In this document: in pieces, positions 29,050-36,910 of the stretch
Layout of the letters: the number at the start of each line of letters is the position of its first letter
How positions within the stretch are numbered: position 1 is the stretch's first letter
Assembly: GCF_036013955.1 (NCBI RefSeq)
Contig: NZ_CP107903.1
Coordinates: forward strand, 7,812,001-7,876,000
Reading direction: 5' to 3'
Origin: Streptomyces sp. NBC_00459
GTDB lineage: Bacteria; Actinomycetota; Actinomycetes; Streptomycetales; Streptomycetaceae
DNA length: 64,000 nucleotides
Position numbers and translations under genes: made by a program
Notes under the pieces: model-generated
What the model was told of the DNA's origin: nothing
Databases searched by the model: none
The model's input: only the letters and a program-made list of their open reading frames with translations

Positions 29050-30609
29050 TCAGCCGGACTTCTCGCCCCGTGCCGCGACCGCCCGGTCGAGGGTCACATG
29101 GTCGGCCCAGCTGCCGTGGAAGCCGAACGGGACGCGGCTGGGGAGCCTGACCCGGGCGAGCGGGGTGCGGACCAGGTCGGCGGCGTCGTGGACGAGGAGT
29201 TCGGACAGGCCCGTGAGGCGGTTCCACCACAGGGACAGCAGATAGCCGTCGTCCTCGGCGGAGGCGTTCTCGCGGGCGACGAAGACCGGTTCGCCGGGGT
29301 TGGTCAGCCCCGCCGGGCCCTCCACGACGCTGGTGGTGCCTCGCAGGAAGTCGTGCTTGGCCAGCCCGTCGCTCATCGTGTCCGCGGCGAGCGAGCGGGT
29401 GGTGACGAAGTAGCCGTAGCGATGCTCCAGCCCGGTGTAGGCGTCGTTGATCCGCGGGAACTCGCCGGCGAGACCGCTGAGCATCTCCTCGGAGGCCCTT
29501 CCGGTGGCCAGATCCACCCGCCAGCGGTGGGGCAGCGAGGGCGGGAACCAGGAGTGCGAGGTGACCGGGGTGTCGAGCCGGTCGGCGGGCGTGCCCAGCC
29601 GGGTGATGCGGTGCCCGTCGACGACGACCTGCCCGTCGCGCTCGTAGGCGTTGTAGAAGTGGGTGTTGGCCCAGTGCCCGCCGACGTCGTGCCAGGTGAC
29701 CTTGTGGGTGCTGCGGTTCATCAGGACGATCCGCACACCGTGGGGGAGCGACCCCTCGTCCCAGACGACACCCGGCTCGCCCCGCATGATGTGGTCCAGC
29801 CGGAACTGGGCCGGGGTGACGAAGAAGATCGCGTGGTTCTCGGTGACCGCGAAGTCGTGCATGAGCACGGGCACTTCGATACCGAAGCTGTGGCTGTCGA
29901 CGACCTGCCCGGTCTTCACGTCCGCCCGGTACCAGGTGATGACCGGGCCGGTCGCGGCGAAGAAGAGCATGTCGCCCGTGGCCGGGTCGGTCTTGTAGTG
30001 GGCGGTGCAGAGCACGTCGACGCCACCGTGGAAGTCGTAACTGCCGTACGTCTCCAGGGTTTCCGGGTGCACGGAGTACGGCAGCCCGCCCTCGTAGTAG
30101 ACCAGCAGGTGATCGTCGAAGATGCCGACGTTGGTGTTGGCGACGTTCTTCGCGGGCGGCGCGCCCTTGGGGAGCGGTGCCGTACTGCCGCCGTTGGCGA
30201 AACCGCTGTAGACGGCGTGGCCCTGCTCGACCTCGAACTTCATCGAGTCGGTCATGACCCAGCGGGTGCGGTAGGCGGCCCGTCCTTCGCGCAGATAGAT
30301 GCCGCACACCATGCCGTCCCCCTCCCACCAGTGATAGCGCTCCGGATCGCGCGGCCGGAAGCGGGGGTTGGAGGAGATACGGAACAGGGCTCCGGCGAGG
30401 TCCTCGGGGATCCGGCCCTCGACCTCCAGGTCGTAGGCCGCGTCCTCCTCCGTCCAGGGTGTGAAGGGTCCGTCGAGGAACTTGTTGCCGGGAGCCCAGC
30501 CGGCCGCGTCCTCGGACCGGCGCGGGGTCGGCGGGGTGGCCGCGGCGCGTGGGGCGATCGTCATCGGGTCAGGTGGAACAAGGCCGGGCCGGGGGGCGGC
30601 TGCGCTCAT
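29050..30609 (-). CDS. Carotenoid/lignostilbene-type cleavage dioxygenase
   Basis: A 519-residue seven-bladed propeller non-haem iron oxygenase. The four iron-binding histidines are placed as expected: His204 (CTAHYKTDP), His251 (LMHDFAVTENH), His317 (NTHFYNAYE) and His498 (PFGFHGSW). GALFRISSNPRFRP near residue 74 is also typical. These enzymes split a C=C bond with O2 into two carbonyl products. With an aldehyde dehydrogenase directly upstream and no carotenoid synthesis genes nearby, a stilbene or other aryl-alkene substrate is more likely than a carotenoid. The ATG at 30609 is chosen for family length; the RBS is weak. Confidence 0.9.
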   Translation of the reverse strand: MSAAAPRPGLVPPDPMTIAPRAAATPPTPRRSEDAAGWAPGNKFLDGPFTPWTEEDAAYDLEVEGRIPEDLAGALFRISSNPRFRPRDPERYHWWEGDGMVCGIYLREGRAAYRTRWVMTDSMKFEVEQGHAVYSGFANGGSTAPLPKGAPPAKNVANTNVGIFDDHLLVYYEGGLPYSVHPETLETYGSYDFHGGVDVLCTAHYKTDPATGDMLFFAATGPVITWYRADVKTGQVVDSHSFGIEVPVLMHDFAVTENHAIFFVTPAQFRLDHIMRGEPGVVWDEGSLPHGVRIVLMNRSTHKVTWHDVGGHWANTHFYNAYERDGQVVVDGHRITRLGTPADRLDTPVTSHSWFPPSLPHRWRVDLATGRASEEMLSGLAGEFPRINDAYTGLEHRYGYFVTTRSLAADTMSDGLAKHDFLRGTTSVVEGPAGLTNPGEPVFVARENASAEDDGYLLSLWWNRLTGLSELLVHDAADLVRTPLARVRLPSRVPFGFHGSWADHVTLDRAVAARGEKSG

Positions 30610-30748
30610 CGGTACGTCCAATGCGGGTGAGAGGCGGTGGTGGGAGGCACTGGTGGGAGGTGGGCTCGCGATGCCGGTCGGCGAACCCGGGTCATGAGGG
30701 GAGGCCGGGACCCCGCTGGGACGACGGGATCCCGGCCGGTCGAGGGGA

Positions 30749-32212
30749 TCAGAACGGGTAGCCGGGGATCTCTCCCCGGACGGTGACCCACTGCTGCTCG
30801 GTGAAGGCGTCCAGGTTGGCCGCGGTGCCACCGTGACGGGAGCCGTTGCCCGACTCGCCCATGCCTCCGAAAGGCACGGTGGCCTCGTCGTTGACGGTCT
30901 GGTCGTTGATGTGCACGAGCCCGGTGGGGATGCGGTCGGCCAGTGCCAGCCCCTTCGCCGGGTCGCCGGTCAGGATGCCGAGGGCGAGACCGTACTCCGT
31001 GTCGGTGGCGAGCCGGACGACCTCGTCGAGGTCCTGGAAGGCGACGACGGGCGCCACGGGGCCGAAGATCTCCTCGGTGTAGGCACGTGCGTCCAGCGGG
31101 ACGTCGGCCAGGACGGTGGGCCGGTAGACCAGACCCTCGTACGTACCGCCGGCGGCCAGTCGCGCTCCGGCGGCCAGGCTGTCGGTGACCACCGAGTGGG
31201 CGGCCTGCAACTGCCGCTCGTCGATCATGGGACCGACGGCGACCGCGTCCGTCGCGGGATCTCCGGCGGGCGCGGCCTCGGCGCGCTCGGCGAGCCGTGC
31301 GGTGTACTCCTCGGCGATGGAGGCGTGCACCAGGTGGCGGCTGGAGGCCATGCAGATCTGACCGGCATGGTGGAACGAGCCGAACGCACCCGCCGACACC
31401 GCCTTCTCCAGGTCGGCGTCCTCAAGAACGATCAGGGCCGAGTTGCCGCCCAGCTCCAGGTGCACCCGCTTCAGCCGTTGCGCCGCGGCCGTGGCGATCG
31501 CCTTGCCGGCCCGGGTGGACCCGGTGAACGCGATGACCGGGACCCGGGGGTCGTCCACCAGTGCCGCTCCGACGTCGGCGCCGCCGGGCAGGACGTGCAA
31601 CAGCCCCTCGGGCAGCCCCGCCTCCTCGAAGACCCGCGCGATCGTGACACCCCCGCAGACCGCTGTGCGCGGGTCGGGCTTGAGGACGACCGCGTTGCCC
31701 AGCGCCAGCGCCGGTGCCAGCGCCCGCATGGCCAGCACCATCGGCGCGTTGAACGGGGAGATCACACCCACGACACCGACGGGCCGGCGCCGCGAGAACG
31801 ACAGCCGGTCCTCCACCGAGCGGAGTACCTCGCCGAAGGGCGCCGCCGCGAGGGCCGCGGCCTCGTAGCACTCCTCGGCGGCGCCGTTCGAGGTCTGGAA
31901 CTCCGCGAACGGGCGCAGGGCTCCGGACTCCCGCACGACCCAGTCCGCGATCTCGGCCCGGTGCTTCTCGAACAGGGCCCCGGCGCGCCGCAGTACCTGC
32001 GCCCGCTCGGTGTACGGCAGAGCCGCCCACGCGCGCTGGGCCTGTACGGCCTGCGCCACGGCTCGGTCCAGGTCGGCGGGGGTGGCGGCTCCCACGCGGC
32101 CGAGCGTCTTGCCGGTGGCCGGTTCGACCGAGTCGTAGGGCTCACCGGAGCCGTCGACCCACCCGCCGGAGAAGATCCGCCCCTGCCAGCCACGATCGTC
32201 GAGAAAAGCCAT
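30749..32212 (-). CDS. Aldehyde dehydrogenase, benzaldehyde/vanillin type
   Basis: A 487-residue NAD(P)-dependent aldehyde dehydrogenase. Catalytic Glu is in VHLELGGNSALIV and nucleophile Cys in HHAGQICMASSR; VGVVGVISPFNAP and EEIFGPVAPVVAF are standard. GGAG lies 4 bases before ATG 32212. It resembles enzymes that oxidise aromatic aldehydes. It is the first gene of the minus-strand arm, 23 bases after a perfect ACTGTAC-C-GTACAGT dyad. It would oxidise the aldehyde made by the dioxygenase to the acid. Confidence 0.93.
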   Translation of the reverse strand: MAFLDDRGWQGRIFSGGWVDGSGEPYDSVEPATGKTLGRVGAATPADLDRAVAQAVQAQRAWAALPYTERAQVLRRAGALFEKHRAEIADWVVRESGALRPFAEFQTSNGAAEECYEAAALAAAPFGEVLRSVEDRLSFSRRRPVGVVGVISPFNAPMVLAMRALAPALALGNAVVLKPDPRTAVCGGVTIARVFEEAGLPEGLLHVLPGGADVGAALVDDPRVPVIAFTGSTRAGKAIATAAAQRLKRVHLELGGNSALIVLEDADLEKAVSAGAFGSFHHAGQICMASSRHLVHASIAEEYTARLAERAEAAPAGDPATDAVAVGPMIDERQLQAAHSVVTDSLAAGARLAAGGTYEGLVYRPTVLADVPLDARAYTEEIFGPVAPVVAFQDLDEVVRLATDTEYGLALGILTGDPAKGLALADRIPTGLVHINDQTVNDEATVPFGGMGESGNGSRHGGTAANLDAFTEQQWVTVRGEIPGYPF

Positions 32213-32234
32213 GATGCTCCGTTCATTGATCTGC

Positions 32235-32249
32235 ACTGTACCGTACAGT
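32235..32249. promoter_or_regulatory. TetR-type operator 1 (ALDH promoter)
   Basis: ACTGTAC-C-GTACAGT is a perfect 7+1+7 dyad, 23 bases before the aldehyde dehydrogenase start. A flanking CTGCA/TGCAG pair (32231-32235 and 32255-32259) extends the symmetry. On the minus strand the site contains TACAGT, the same -10 hexamer seen at the two other sites, although a good -35 is lacking here. Confidence 0.75.
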
Positions 32250-32407
32250 TTACTTGCAGTGCCGCGACTTTCGCCAGATGCGGTCGACCGTGGAGGCGGG
32301 GGGTGCGACTTCCGTCGGCACTTCTGGGCCGAAGAGCCCGGCCCGGTCGGCGACCGGGCGCCCATGTCGAGGTCTCCGGTGGAGGCCTCGCCCCCCTGTG
32401 GCCGAGC

Positions 32408-32443
32408 TTGACAGGCATACTGAACTGAACGGTACAGTTCAGT
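32408..32443 (+). promoter_or_regulatory. Promoter with embedded TetR-type operator 2 (monooxygenase operon)
   Basis: TTGACA at 32408-32413 and TACAGT at 32433-32438 are separated by 19 bases. The dyad ACTGAACTG-N7-CAGTTCAGT (32419-32443, 9-bp perfect arms) covers the spacer and the -10, so a bound protein would block RNA polymerase. The core matches the ACTGWACNGTWCAGT consensus. The regulated ATG is at 32476. Confidence 0.8.
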
Positions 32444-32475
32444 TAGTTTCCAGTCCCACCCAGCAAGGAGAGTCC

Positions 32476-33813
32476 ATGTCTCAGCCCACTGCACACAGGG
32501 AGCCGCCGACGCCTCCGCAGATTCCGCTCGCGGAGGTCAGGGCCGTCGAATCACCGTGGCTCACCGACGCCGGACGGGAGCTGCGTGACCGCATCGGGGA
32601 GCTGAAGACGCTGATCCGGTCGGACGCGCGTGAGGGGGAGCGCATCGGGGCGTTGACCCCCGACGTGCTGAAAGCGCTCGACGGGGCCGGCATCTACCGC
32701 ATGACGATGCCGGTCGAGTGGGGTGGCACCGCCCTCGGCGCGCGGGACCTGGTCGAGGTCATCGCGGCCCTGGGCGAGGGGGACGGCTCGGCGGCCTGGA
32801 GCGCGTTCGTCGGAGTCGGACTGCGCAACTTCCTCGCGCTCCAGCCGCGACTGGTCGAGGAGATACGTGCGGACGTCGAGGGCTGGGTGGGTCCGGCGCT
32901 CGTGGGTGCCTCCGTGTTCGCGACCACGGTCGGGGACGCCCGCAAGGTCGACGGAGGCTGGATGGTCAGCGGCCGGTGGGCCTTCGGCAGCGGCTGCAAG
33001 CATGCCCGCTGGGCGATGGTCGGGATCGCCTTCGACCCCGCGGAAGCCGGTGGCACCGGCCGTGGCGTGGTCGTGCTGGAGCGCGAGCAGTTCGAGATCC
33101 TCGACGACTGGCACGTCATGGGGCTCTCCGGAACGTCCAGCAACAGCCTGCGGGTCGCCGAGGAGGTCTTCGTCCCGGACTACCGCTTCCTCGACCTCGG
33201 TGAGTTCCCGCCCAGGCTCGACCGGATCCGGAACCACTACAGCGGCACCGCCTTCCGGCAGAGCGGCAGGGCGCTTCTGATGACCGTGGCCCTCAGCAGC
33301 ACCGCGATCACGCTGGGCATGGCGCGCGGTGCGATGTCGTGTTTCGCGGAACAGGCGGCCAAGCGGGCGCCGTTCACCCTGCCCTATCCGACCGTCGCCG
33401 ACATGGCGTCGGCACAGGTGGCGGCCGGGCGTGCCCAGGCGATGATCGTTCTCGCCGGCTCCACGATCGAACGCTACGCGGACCAGGTGGACGCACGCAC
33501 CGACGCCGGTCTCGAGTTCGGCGACGACGAGGAATCGGAGATCAGCCTCGCGCTCGCGTACGCGGCGAACCTCTGCGAGGACGCCATCAACCTGCTCCAG
33601 AAGACGCTCGGTTCGTCGACCGTCTCGCTGTCCAACCCGATCCAGCGATTCGTCCGTGACGCACGCGTGGTCACCTCGCACGGCGCGATCCGCGTGGATC
33701 CCCTCGCCGAACAGAACGGCCGACGCCTCCTCGGGCTCAAGCCCTTCCCCATGATCGGCGCGGCCGTACCGCAGCGCGGCCTGGCCGCCCCCGGCAAGGA
33801 GTCCGTACGATGA
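32476..33813 (+). CDS. ACAD-fold flavin-dependent monooxygenase (HsaA/HpaB-like)
   Basis: A 445-residue protein with the acyl-CoA dehydrogenase fold. Features favour a two-component flavin hydroxylase: SGRWAFGSGCKHARWAMVG, WHVMGLSGTSSNSLRVAEE, and the C-terminal SNPIQRFVRDARVVTSHGAI in place of the dehydrogenase active-site region. Such enzymes use reduced flavin and O2 to hydroxylate aromatics or similar rings, and an FMN reductase is encoded two genes downstream in the same operon. AAGGAG lies 5 bases before ATG 32476. Overlaps the next gene by ATGA. Confidence 0.85.
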   Translation: MSQPTAHREPPTPPQIPLAEVRAVESPWLTDAGRELRDRIGELKTLIRSDAREGERIGALTPDVLKALDGAGIYRMTMPVEWGGTALGARDLVEVIAALGEGDGSAAWSAFVGVGLRNFLALQPRLVEEIRADVEGWVGPALVGASVFATTVGDARKVDGGWMVSGRWAFGSGCKHARWAMVGIAFDPAEAGGTGRGVVVLEREQFEILDDWHVMGLSGTSSNSLRVAEEVFVPDYRFLDLGEFPPRLDRIRNHYSGTAFRQSGRALLMTVALSSTAITLGMARGAMSCFAEQAAKRAPFTLPYPTVADMASAQVAAGRAQAMIVLAGSTIERYADQVDARTDAGLEFGDDEESEISLALAYAANLCEDAINLLQKTLGSSTVSLSNPIQRFVRDARVVTSHGAIRVDPLAEQNGRRLLGLKPFPMIGAAVPQRGLAAPGKESVR

Positions 33814-34325
33814 GCGATTTCAGCATCGTGGGCGGTGTCGCCGAGATCCACACCCCCGAGCTCTACCGGACATGGATGGACCGGCCCGACTACATCGACG
33901 CGGTCGCGGCGTCTCCCGACCCGGGTACGGAGGCGGTCAAGCGGCTCGTGATCGAGTTCGAGGCCGAGCTGGCCCGACTGGTCCGCGACCGCACCGTCGA
34001 CAAGCAGGTCCGCGAGGTCATGGAGCGGTACACCGTCGACGACTACGTCCAGCACGACCCGAACGCTCCAGGGAACGGCCGGGAACTGCTGATCGAGTTC
34101 TTCCGTCACGTGCCGCTCGACCGGGGGACACCCCCGCCCGTGGTCGGCGTCACCGTCGAGGGAGAACTCGCCTGCGTGATGATGCGGGAACCCGCCCCCG
34201 ATCCGGTGATCCCGGGCGCCACCTACGACTGGAACATCCTCACCCTCTTCCGCGTCAGGAACGGCCGGTTGTCGGAGCACTGGAGCGCGTACCCGAAGCG
34301 GGTACCCGGAGAGGGGCCGATGTGA
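33810..34325 (+). CDS. SnoaL/NTF2-like protein
   Basis: A 171-residue protein. Its second half has the SnoaL-like alpha+beta pattern: MERYTVDDYVQHDPNAPGNG, then LLIEFFRHVP, and NILTLFRVRNGRLSEHWSAYP. An N-terminal stretch of about 60 residues (ELYRTWMDRPDYIDAVAA) is extra. Members act as small isomerases, cyclases or hydrolases, or bind small ligands. It overlaps both neighbours (ATGA before, GTGA after), so it works in the same pathway. The reaction is unknown. Confidence 0.75.
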   Translation: MSDFSIVGGVAEIHTPELYRTWMDRPDYIDAVAASPDPGTEAVKRLVIEFEAELARLVRDRTVDKQVREVMERYTVDDYVQHDPNAPGNGRELLIEFFRHVPLDRGTPPPVVGVTVEGELACVMMREPAPDPVIPGATYDWNILTLFRVRNGRLSEHWSAYPKRVPGEGPM

Positions 34326-35008
34326 GCGGCGCGGACGACATCATGAAGCTGCAGATCATCGTGGGCAGCACCCGGCCGGGCCGACTGGCGAGGCCGGTCG
34401 CCGACTGGGCGGCGGAGGCCGCCGAGAAGCACGGCGGCTTCGAGGTGGAACTGGTCGATCTCGTCGACTACGGCCTCCCCCTGCTCGACGAACCCGGCCC
34501 TCCCCGGATGGGCCGTTACGAGCACGAGCACACACGACGCTGGAGCGCGAAGATCAAGGAGGCGGACGCCTTCGTCTTCGTGACCCCGGAGTACAACCAC
34601 GGCCCCTCGGTCAGTCTGCTGAACGCCGTGGACTACCTCCACAACGAGTGGCTGTACGCGCCGGTCGGCTTCGTCAGCTACGGCGGAATCGCCGGCGGTC
34701 TGCGCTCCGTGCAGGTGATGAAGCAGGTCGTCACGACCGTACGCATGATGCCGGTCCCCGAAGCGGTCGCGATCCCCTTCGTCATGCAGCACGTCGAGGA
34801 CGGGGTGTTCAACCCGCCCCCGCAGGTCGCCGGATCCGTCGCACCCATGCTCACCGAGCTGGCCCGCTGGGCGGACGTGCTCCGCCCGCTGCGGACGGGG
34901 CCGCCCCCGCTGCCCCCGCCGCTGCCCGGCCCCGCGACGGGCCCGTCCGGATCGACCCCGGTTCCCGGCCCTCCGGGGACGAACACCGCGAGGGCCAGGA
35001 CGTCCTGA
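34322..35008 (+). CDS. NADPH-dependent FMN reductase
   Basis: About 228 residues of flavodoxin-like fold: LQIIVGSTRPGRLARPVADW (FMN phosphate loop), FVTPEYNHGPSVSLLNAVDYL and VGFVSYGGIAGGLRSVQ are the family landmarks. Residues after about 188 form a Pro/Gly-rich tail not needed for the fold. The GTG at 34322 overlaps the preceding stop; an ATG at 34343 is an alternative. Likely supplies FMNH2 to the monooxygenase at 32476. Confidence 0.9.
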   Translation: MSGADDIMKLQIIVGSTRPGRLARPVADWAAEAAEKHGGFEVELVDLVDYGLPLLDEPGPPRMGRYEHEHTRRWSAKIKEADAFVFVTPEYNHGPSVSLLNAVDYLHNEWLYAPVGFVSYGGIAGGLRSVQVMKQVVTTVRMMPVPEAVAIPFVMQHVEDGVFNPPPQVAGSVAPMLTELARWADVLRPLRTGPPPLPPPLPGPATGPSGSTPVPGPPGTNTARARTS

Positions 35009-35060
35009 CGGCGCGTACGCGCCGTGGCTGGACAAGCACGGTACGCAGGCCCCTCCGTAC

Positions 35061-35084
35061 GACCGGTACCGAGGCGTACCGGTC
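35061..35084. terminator. Hairpin 1 after the monooxygenase operon
   Basis: GACCGGTAC and GTACCGGTC form a perfect 9-bp stem around a 6-base loop, 52 bases after the FMN reductase stop. No T run follows. Confidence 0.6.
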
Positions 35085-35109
35085 GGGCCGGTGACCCACA
35101 GCCGAATCA

Positions 35110-35146
35110 CCTGTTGCCCGCGCCGAGACACGGCGCGGGCAACAGG
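35110..35146. terminator. Hairpin 2, strong bidirectional terminator
   Basis: CCTGTTGCCCGCGCC (35110-35124) pairs perfectly with GGCGCGGGCAACAGG (35132-35146) around the 7-base loop GAGACAC. The 15-bp GC-rich stem sits between converging genes and should act on both strands. Confidence 0.8.
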
Positions 35147-35216
35147 CATGCGCGCGTGGGGCTTTGTCGCAGCCGTGAGCGACCGGGAGGGCGCCCCGAC
35201 AGAACCGGGCGGCGGA

Positions 35217-35270
35217 CGGCCGTATGCCGCACAGCGCCCGAGTCCGTGCGGCACATGCGGCATACGGCCG
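35217..35270. terminator. Hairpin 3 with an alternative inner stem
   Basis: CGGCCGTATGCCGCA (35217-35231) can pair over 15 bp with TGCGGCATACGGCCG (35256-35270). A competing 8-bp stem TGCCGCAC/GTGCGGCA (35225-35232 with 35246-35253) lies inside, so two mutually exclusive folds are possible. Confidence 0.65.
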
Positions 35271-35278
35271 AGGGGTGC

Positions 35279-35302
35279 GGCCCGGGCACCGGTGCCCGGG
35301 CC
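35279..35302. terminator. Hairpin 4, near-continuous palindrome beside the MFS stop
   Basis: A 24-base perfect palindrome centred on CACCGGTG, with arms beginning GGCCCGGG. It ends 5 bases from the stop codon of the minus-strand MFS gene and is the first hairpin that transcript would meet. Confidence 0.65.
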
Positions 35303-35306
35303 GGCG

Positions 35307-36659
35307 TCAGACCGCCGCCGTCTGTGACTCGTCCGCCGGCGCGGGTTCGCGCTTCCTGTCGACCGGATAGCGCGGGAGCAGGAAGGTGAGCGCCAGAGTG
35401 AGCACGCTTGTCGCGCTCAGGGCGATCAGCGGGCCGCCGTAGCCGCCGGTGGCCTCGGCCGCTCCCTGAAAGAGGATCGGGGACAGGCCGACGCCGAAGA
35501 GGGCGACGACGCCCAGTGTCATGCCCTGGAGCTGCGCGAAGGCGCGCATGCCGAAGTAACGGGCCACCAGGTACGGCGCGACCGAGGACTCCGCGCCCAT
35601 CACCACGCCGAGCAGACACATGGCCAGCAGCAGCGCCGAGGTGCCACCCGTGGCGGCGAAGATCGCGACCGTACCGACCACGAGGCACGCGACGAACGGC
35701 GCGAGCGTGCGTGCGCTCCTCGAACGGTCCATGGCCACACCGGCGAGGAACTGTCCGACGATCGAGGACACGAGCAGCACCGACAGGGACAGGGACACGG
35801 TCGTGGCCGAATAGCCCCGGTCGCCGAACAGGGAGACGGCGTTCAGCCGCACGCTCATGGCCACCGCCGCGATCAGGATCATGACCGCGGCCATGAGCAG
35901 CCAGCCCCGGGAGCGCAGCGCGGCGCCGACCGGCACACCGGGAACTCCTTCCCGACCGCGTACGGCCTCCTCCGCCGCACCGTCCTCGTGGACCCGCTCC
36001 GGTTCGGAGAGCAGGAAGTACTGGGCGGGGAAGACGATCAGGAGGATGCACAGGGCGATCAGGAGGTACGTCGGGCGCCAGCCGAGACTGTCGATGGACA
36101 GCCGGCACAGTGGGGACATGATCGCTCCGCCCAGGCTGGTGGCGGCGCCGATGAGCAGTGAGTAGCCCGATCCCCGGTGGTGGAGGAACCACTCGGCGAC
36201 GACCTTGTAGAACACGCCCATGATGGCGACGTATCCGAAGGCGGTGGCGGCGAACATCGGCAGGAGAAGGAGGACGACGTTACCGCCGGCGAGTGCGGTC
36301 GCCGCGGTGAAGAGGGCGTACAGCGCCGCACCCGGTACCGCCACGGCGCGGGCGCCCCAGCGGTCCACCCAGCGGCCGGTCAGCGGCAGGACGAACGGTG
36401 CGGCGATGGTCGGGATGTTGAAGACGGTCAGCGTCTGCGACTGCGACCAGCCGAAGTCCCGGGCGACGGGTTCGACGAAGAACGTGATGGTCGGGTTGAG
36501 GGCGGCCGGGCTCAGGGCCATGGCCAGCACGCAGGCGATCGCGGCCTTCCACGCGAGTGAGGGGTAGCCCCGCAGGGAGGTCACGTACTCACGCAGGGAG
36601 CCCGCGGTGTGTGCCGGCTGGTCGGGTGCCGTGACGTCGGCATGAGGGTTCGGGGACAT
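35307..36659 (-). CDS. MFS transporter of the catabolic island
   Basis: A 450-residue major facilitator with about 12 spans and the inter-helix 2/3 motif GRWVDRWGARAV. The soluble N-terminus (about 40 residues) and C-terminus are short. The ATG at 36659 has GAAGGA upstream; extending to 36725 is not supported. Its promoter carries the third copy of the island's operator, so it is probably the importer (or product exporter) of the compound that the dioxygenase, ALDH and monooxygenase degrade. Confidence 0.9.
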   Translation of the reverse strand: MSPNPHADVTAPDQPAHTAGSLREYVTSLRGYPSLAWKAAIACVLAMALSPAALNPTITFFVEPVARDFGWSQSQTLTVFNIPTIAAPFVLPLTGRWVDRWGARAVAVPGAALYALFTAATALAGGNVVLLLLPMFAATAFGYVAIMGVFYKVVAEWFLHHRGSGYSLLIGAATSLGGAIMSPLCRLSIDSLGWRPTYLLIALCILLIVFPAQYFLLSEPERVHEDGAAEEAVRGREGVPGVPVGAALRSRGWLLMAAVMILIAAVAMSVRLNAVSLFGDRGYSATTVSLSLSVLLVSSIVGQFLAGVAMDRSRSARTLAPFVACLVVGTVAIFAATGGTSALLLAMCLLGVVMGAESSVAPYLVARYFGMRAFAQLQGMTLGVVALFGVGLSPILFQGAAEATGGYGGPLIALSATSVLTLALTFLLPRYPVDRKREPAPADESQTAAV

Positions 36660-36750
36660 CGTCGTCCTTCCGCAGGCGAGGGGTGACGCACGCCCGCCAT
36701 TCGGTCGGGGACCGGTGCGGTGCACACCGAGCGGCGTCGGTCAGACATGA

Positions 36751-36781
36751 ACTGTACGGTTCAGTCCATGTGGTGGGTCAA
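36751..36781 (-). promoter_or_regulatory. MFS promoter with embedded TetR-type operator 3
   Basis: On the minus strand, TTGACC (36781-36776) and TACAGT (36756-36751) are 19 bases apart, the same spacing as at 32408-32438. The dyad ACTGTAC-G-GTTCAGT (36751-36765, one mismatch) covers the -10 and part of the spacer. The MFS start is about 90 bases downstream. Confidence 0.75.
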
Positions 36782-36865
36782 GGGGCCTACGGTTTCAACT
36801 TCCGCCGCGCCGGTTCCGGCACAGGCCCCCCGAGCCCGGCGGGCCTCCGATCGGGGTCCGGAACG

Positions 36866-36892
36866 ACTTGCGGACCGAAACTGTCCGCAAGT
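36866..36892. promoter_or_regulatory. 10-bp inverted repeat before the AlkZ-like gene
   Basis: ACTTGCGGAC (36866-36875) and GTCCGCAAGT (36883-36892) are perfect arms around a 7-base spacer, ending 18 bases before the ATG at 36911. The sequence is unlike the island's TetR palindromes, so a different regulator is implied. It may instead form an mRNA hairpin over the weak ribosome-binding region. Confidence 0.6.
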
Positions 36893-36910
36893 GGAGTTAG
36901 CGTACGGACC

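Noticed and set aside
29047-30630. Long plus-strand frame opposite the dioxygenase
   Set aside because: A mirror of the GC-rich codon pattern of the real gene, which has all four iron-binding His on the minus strand.
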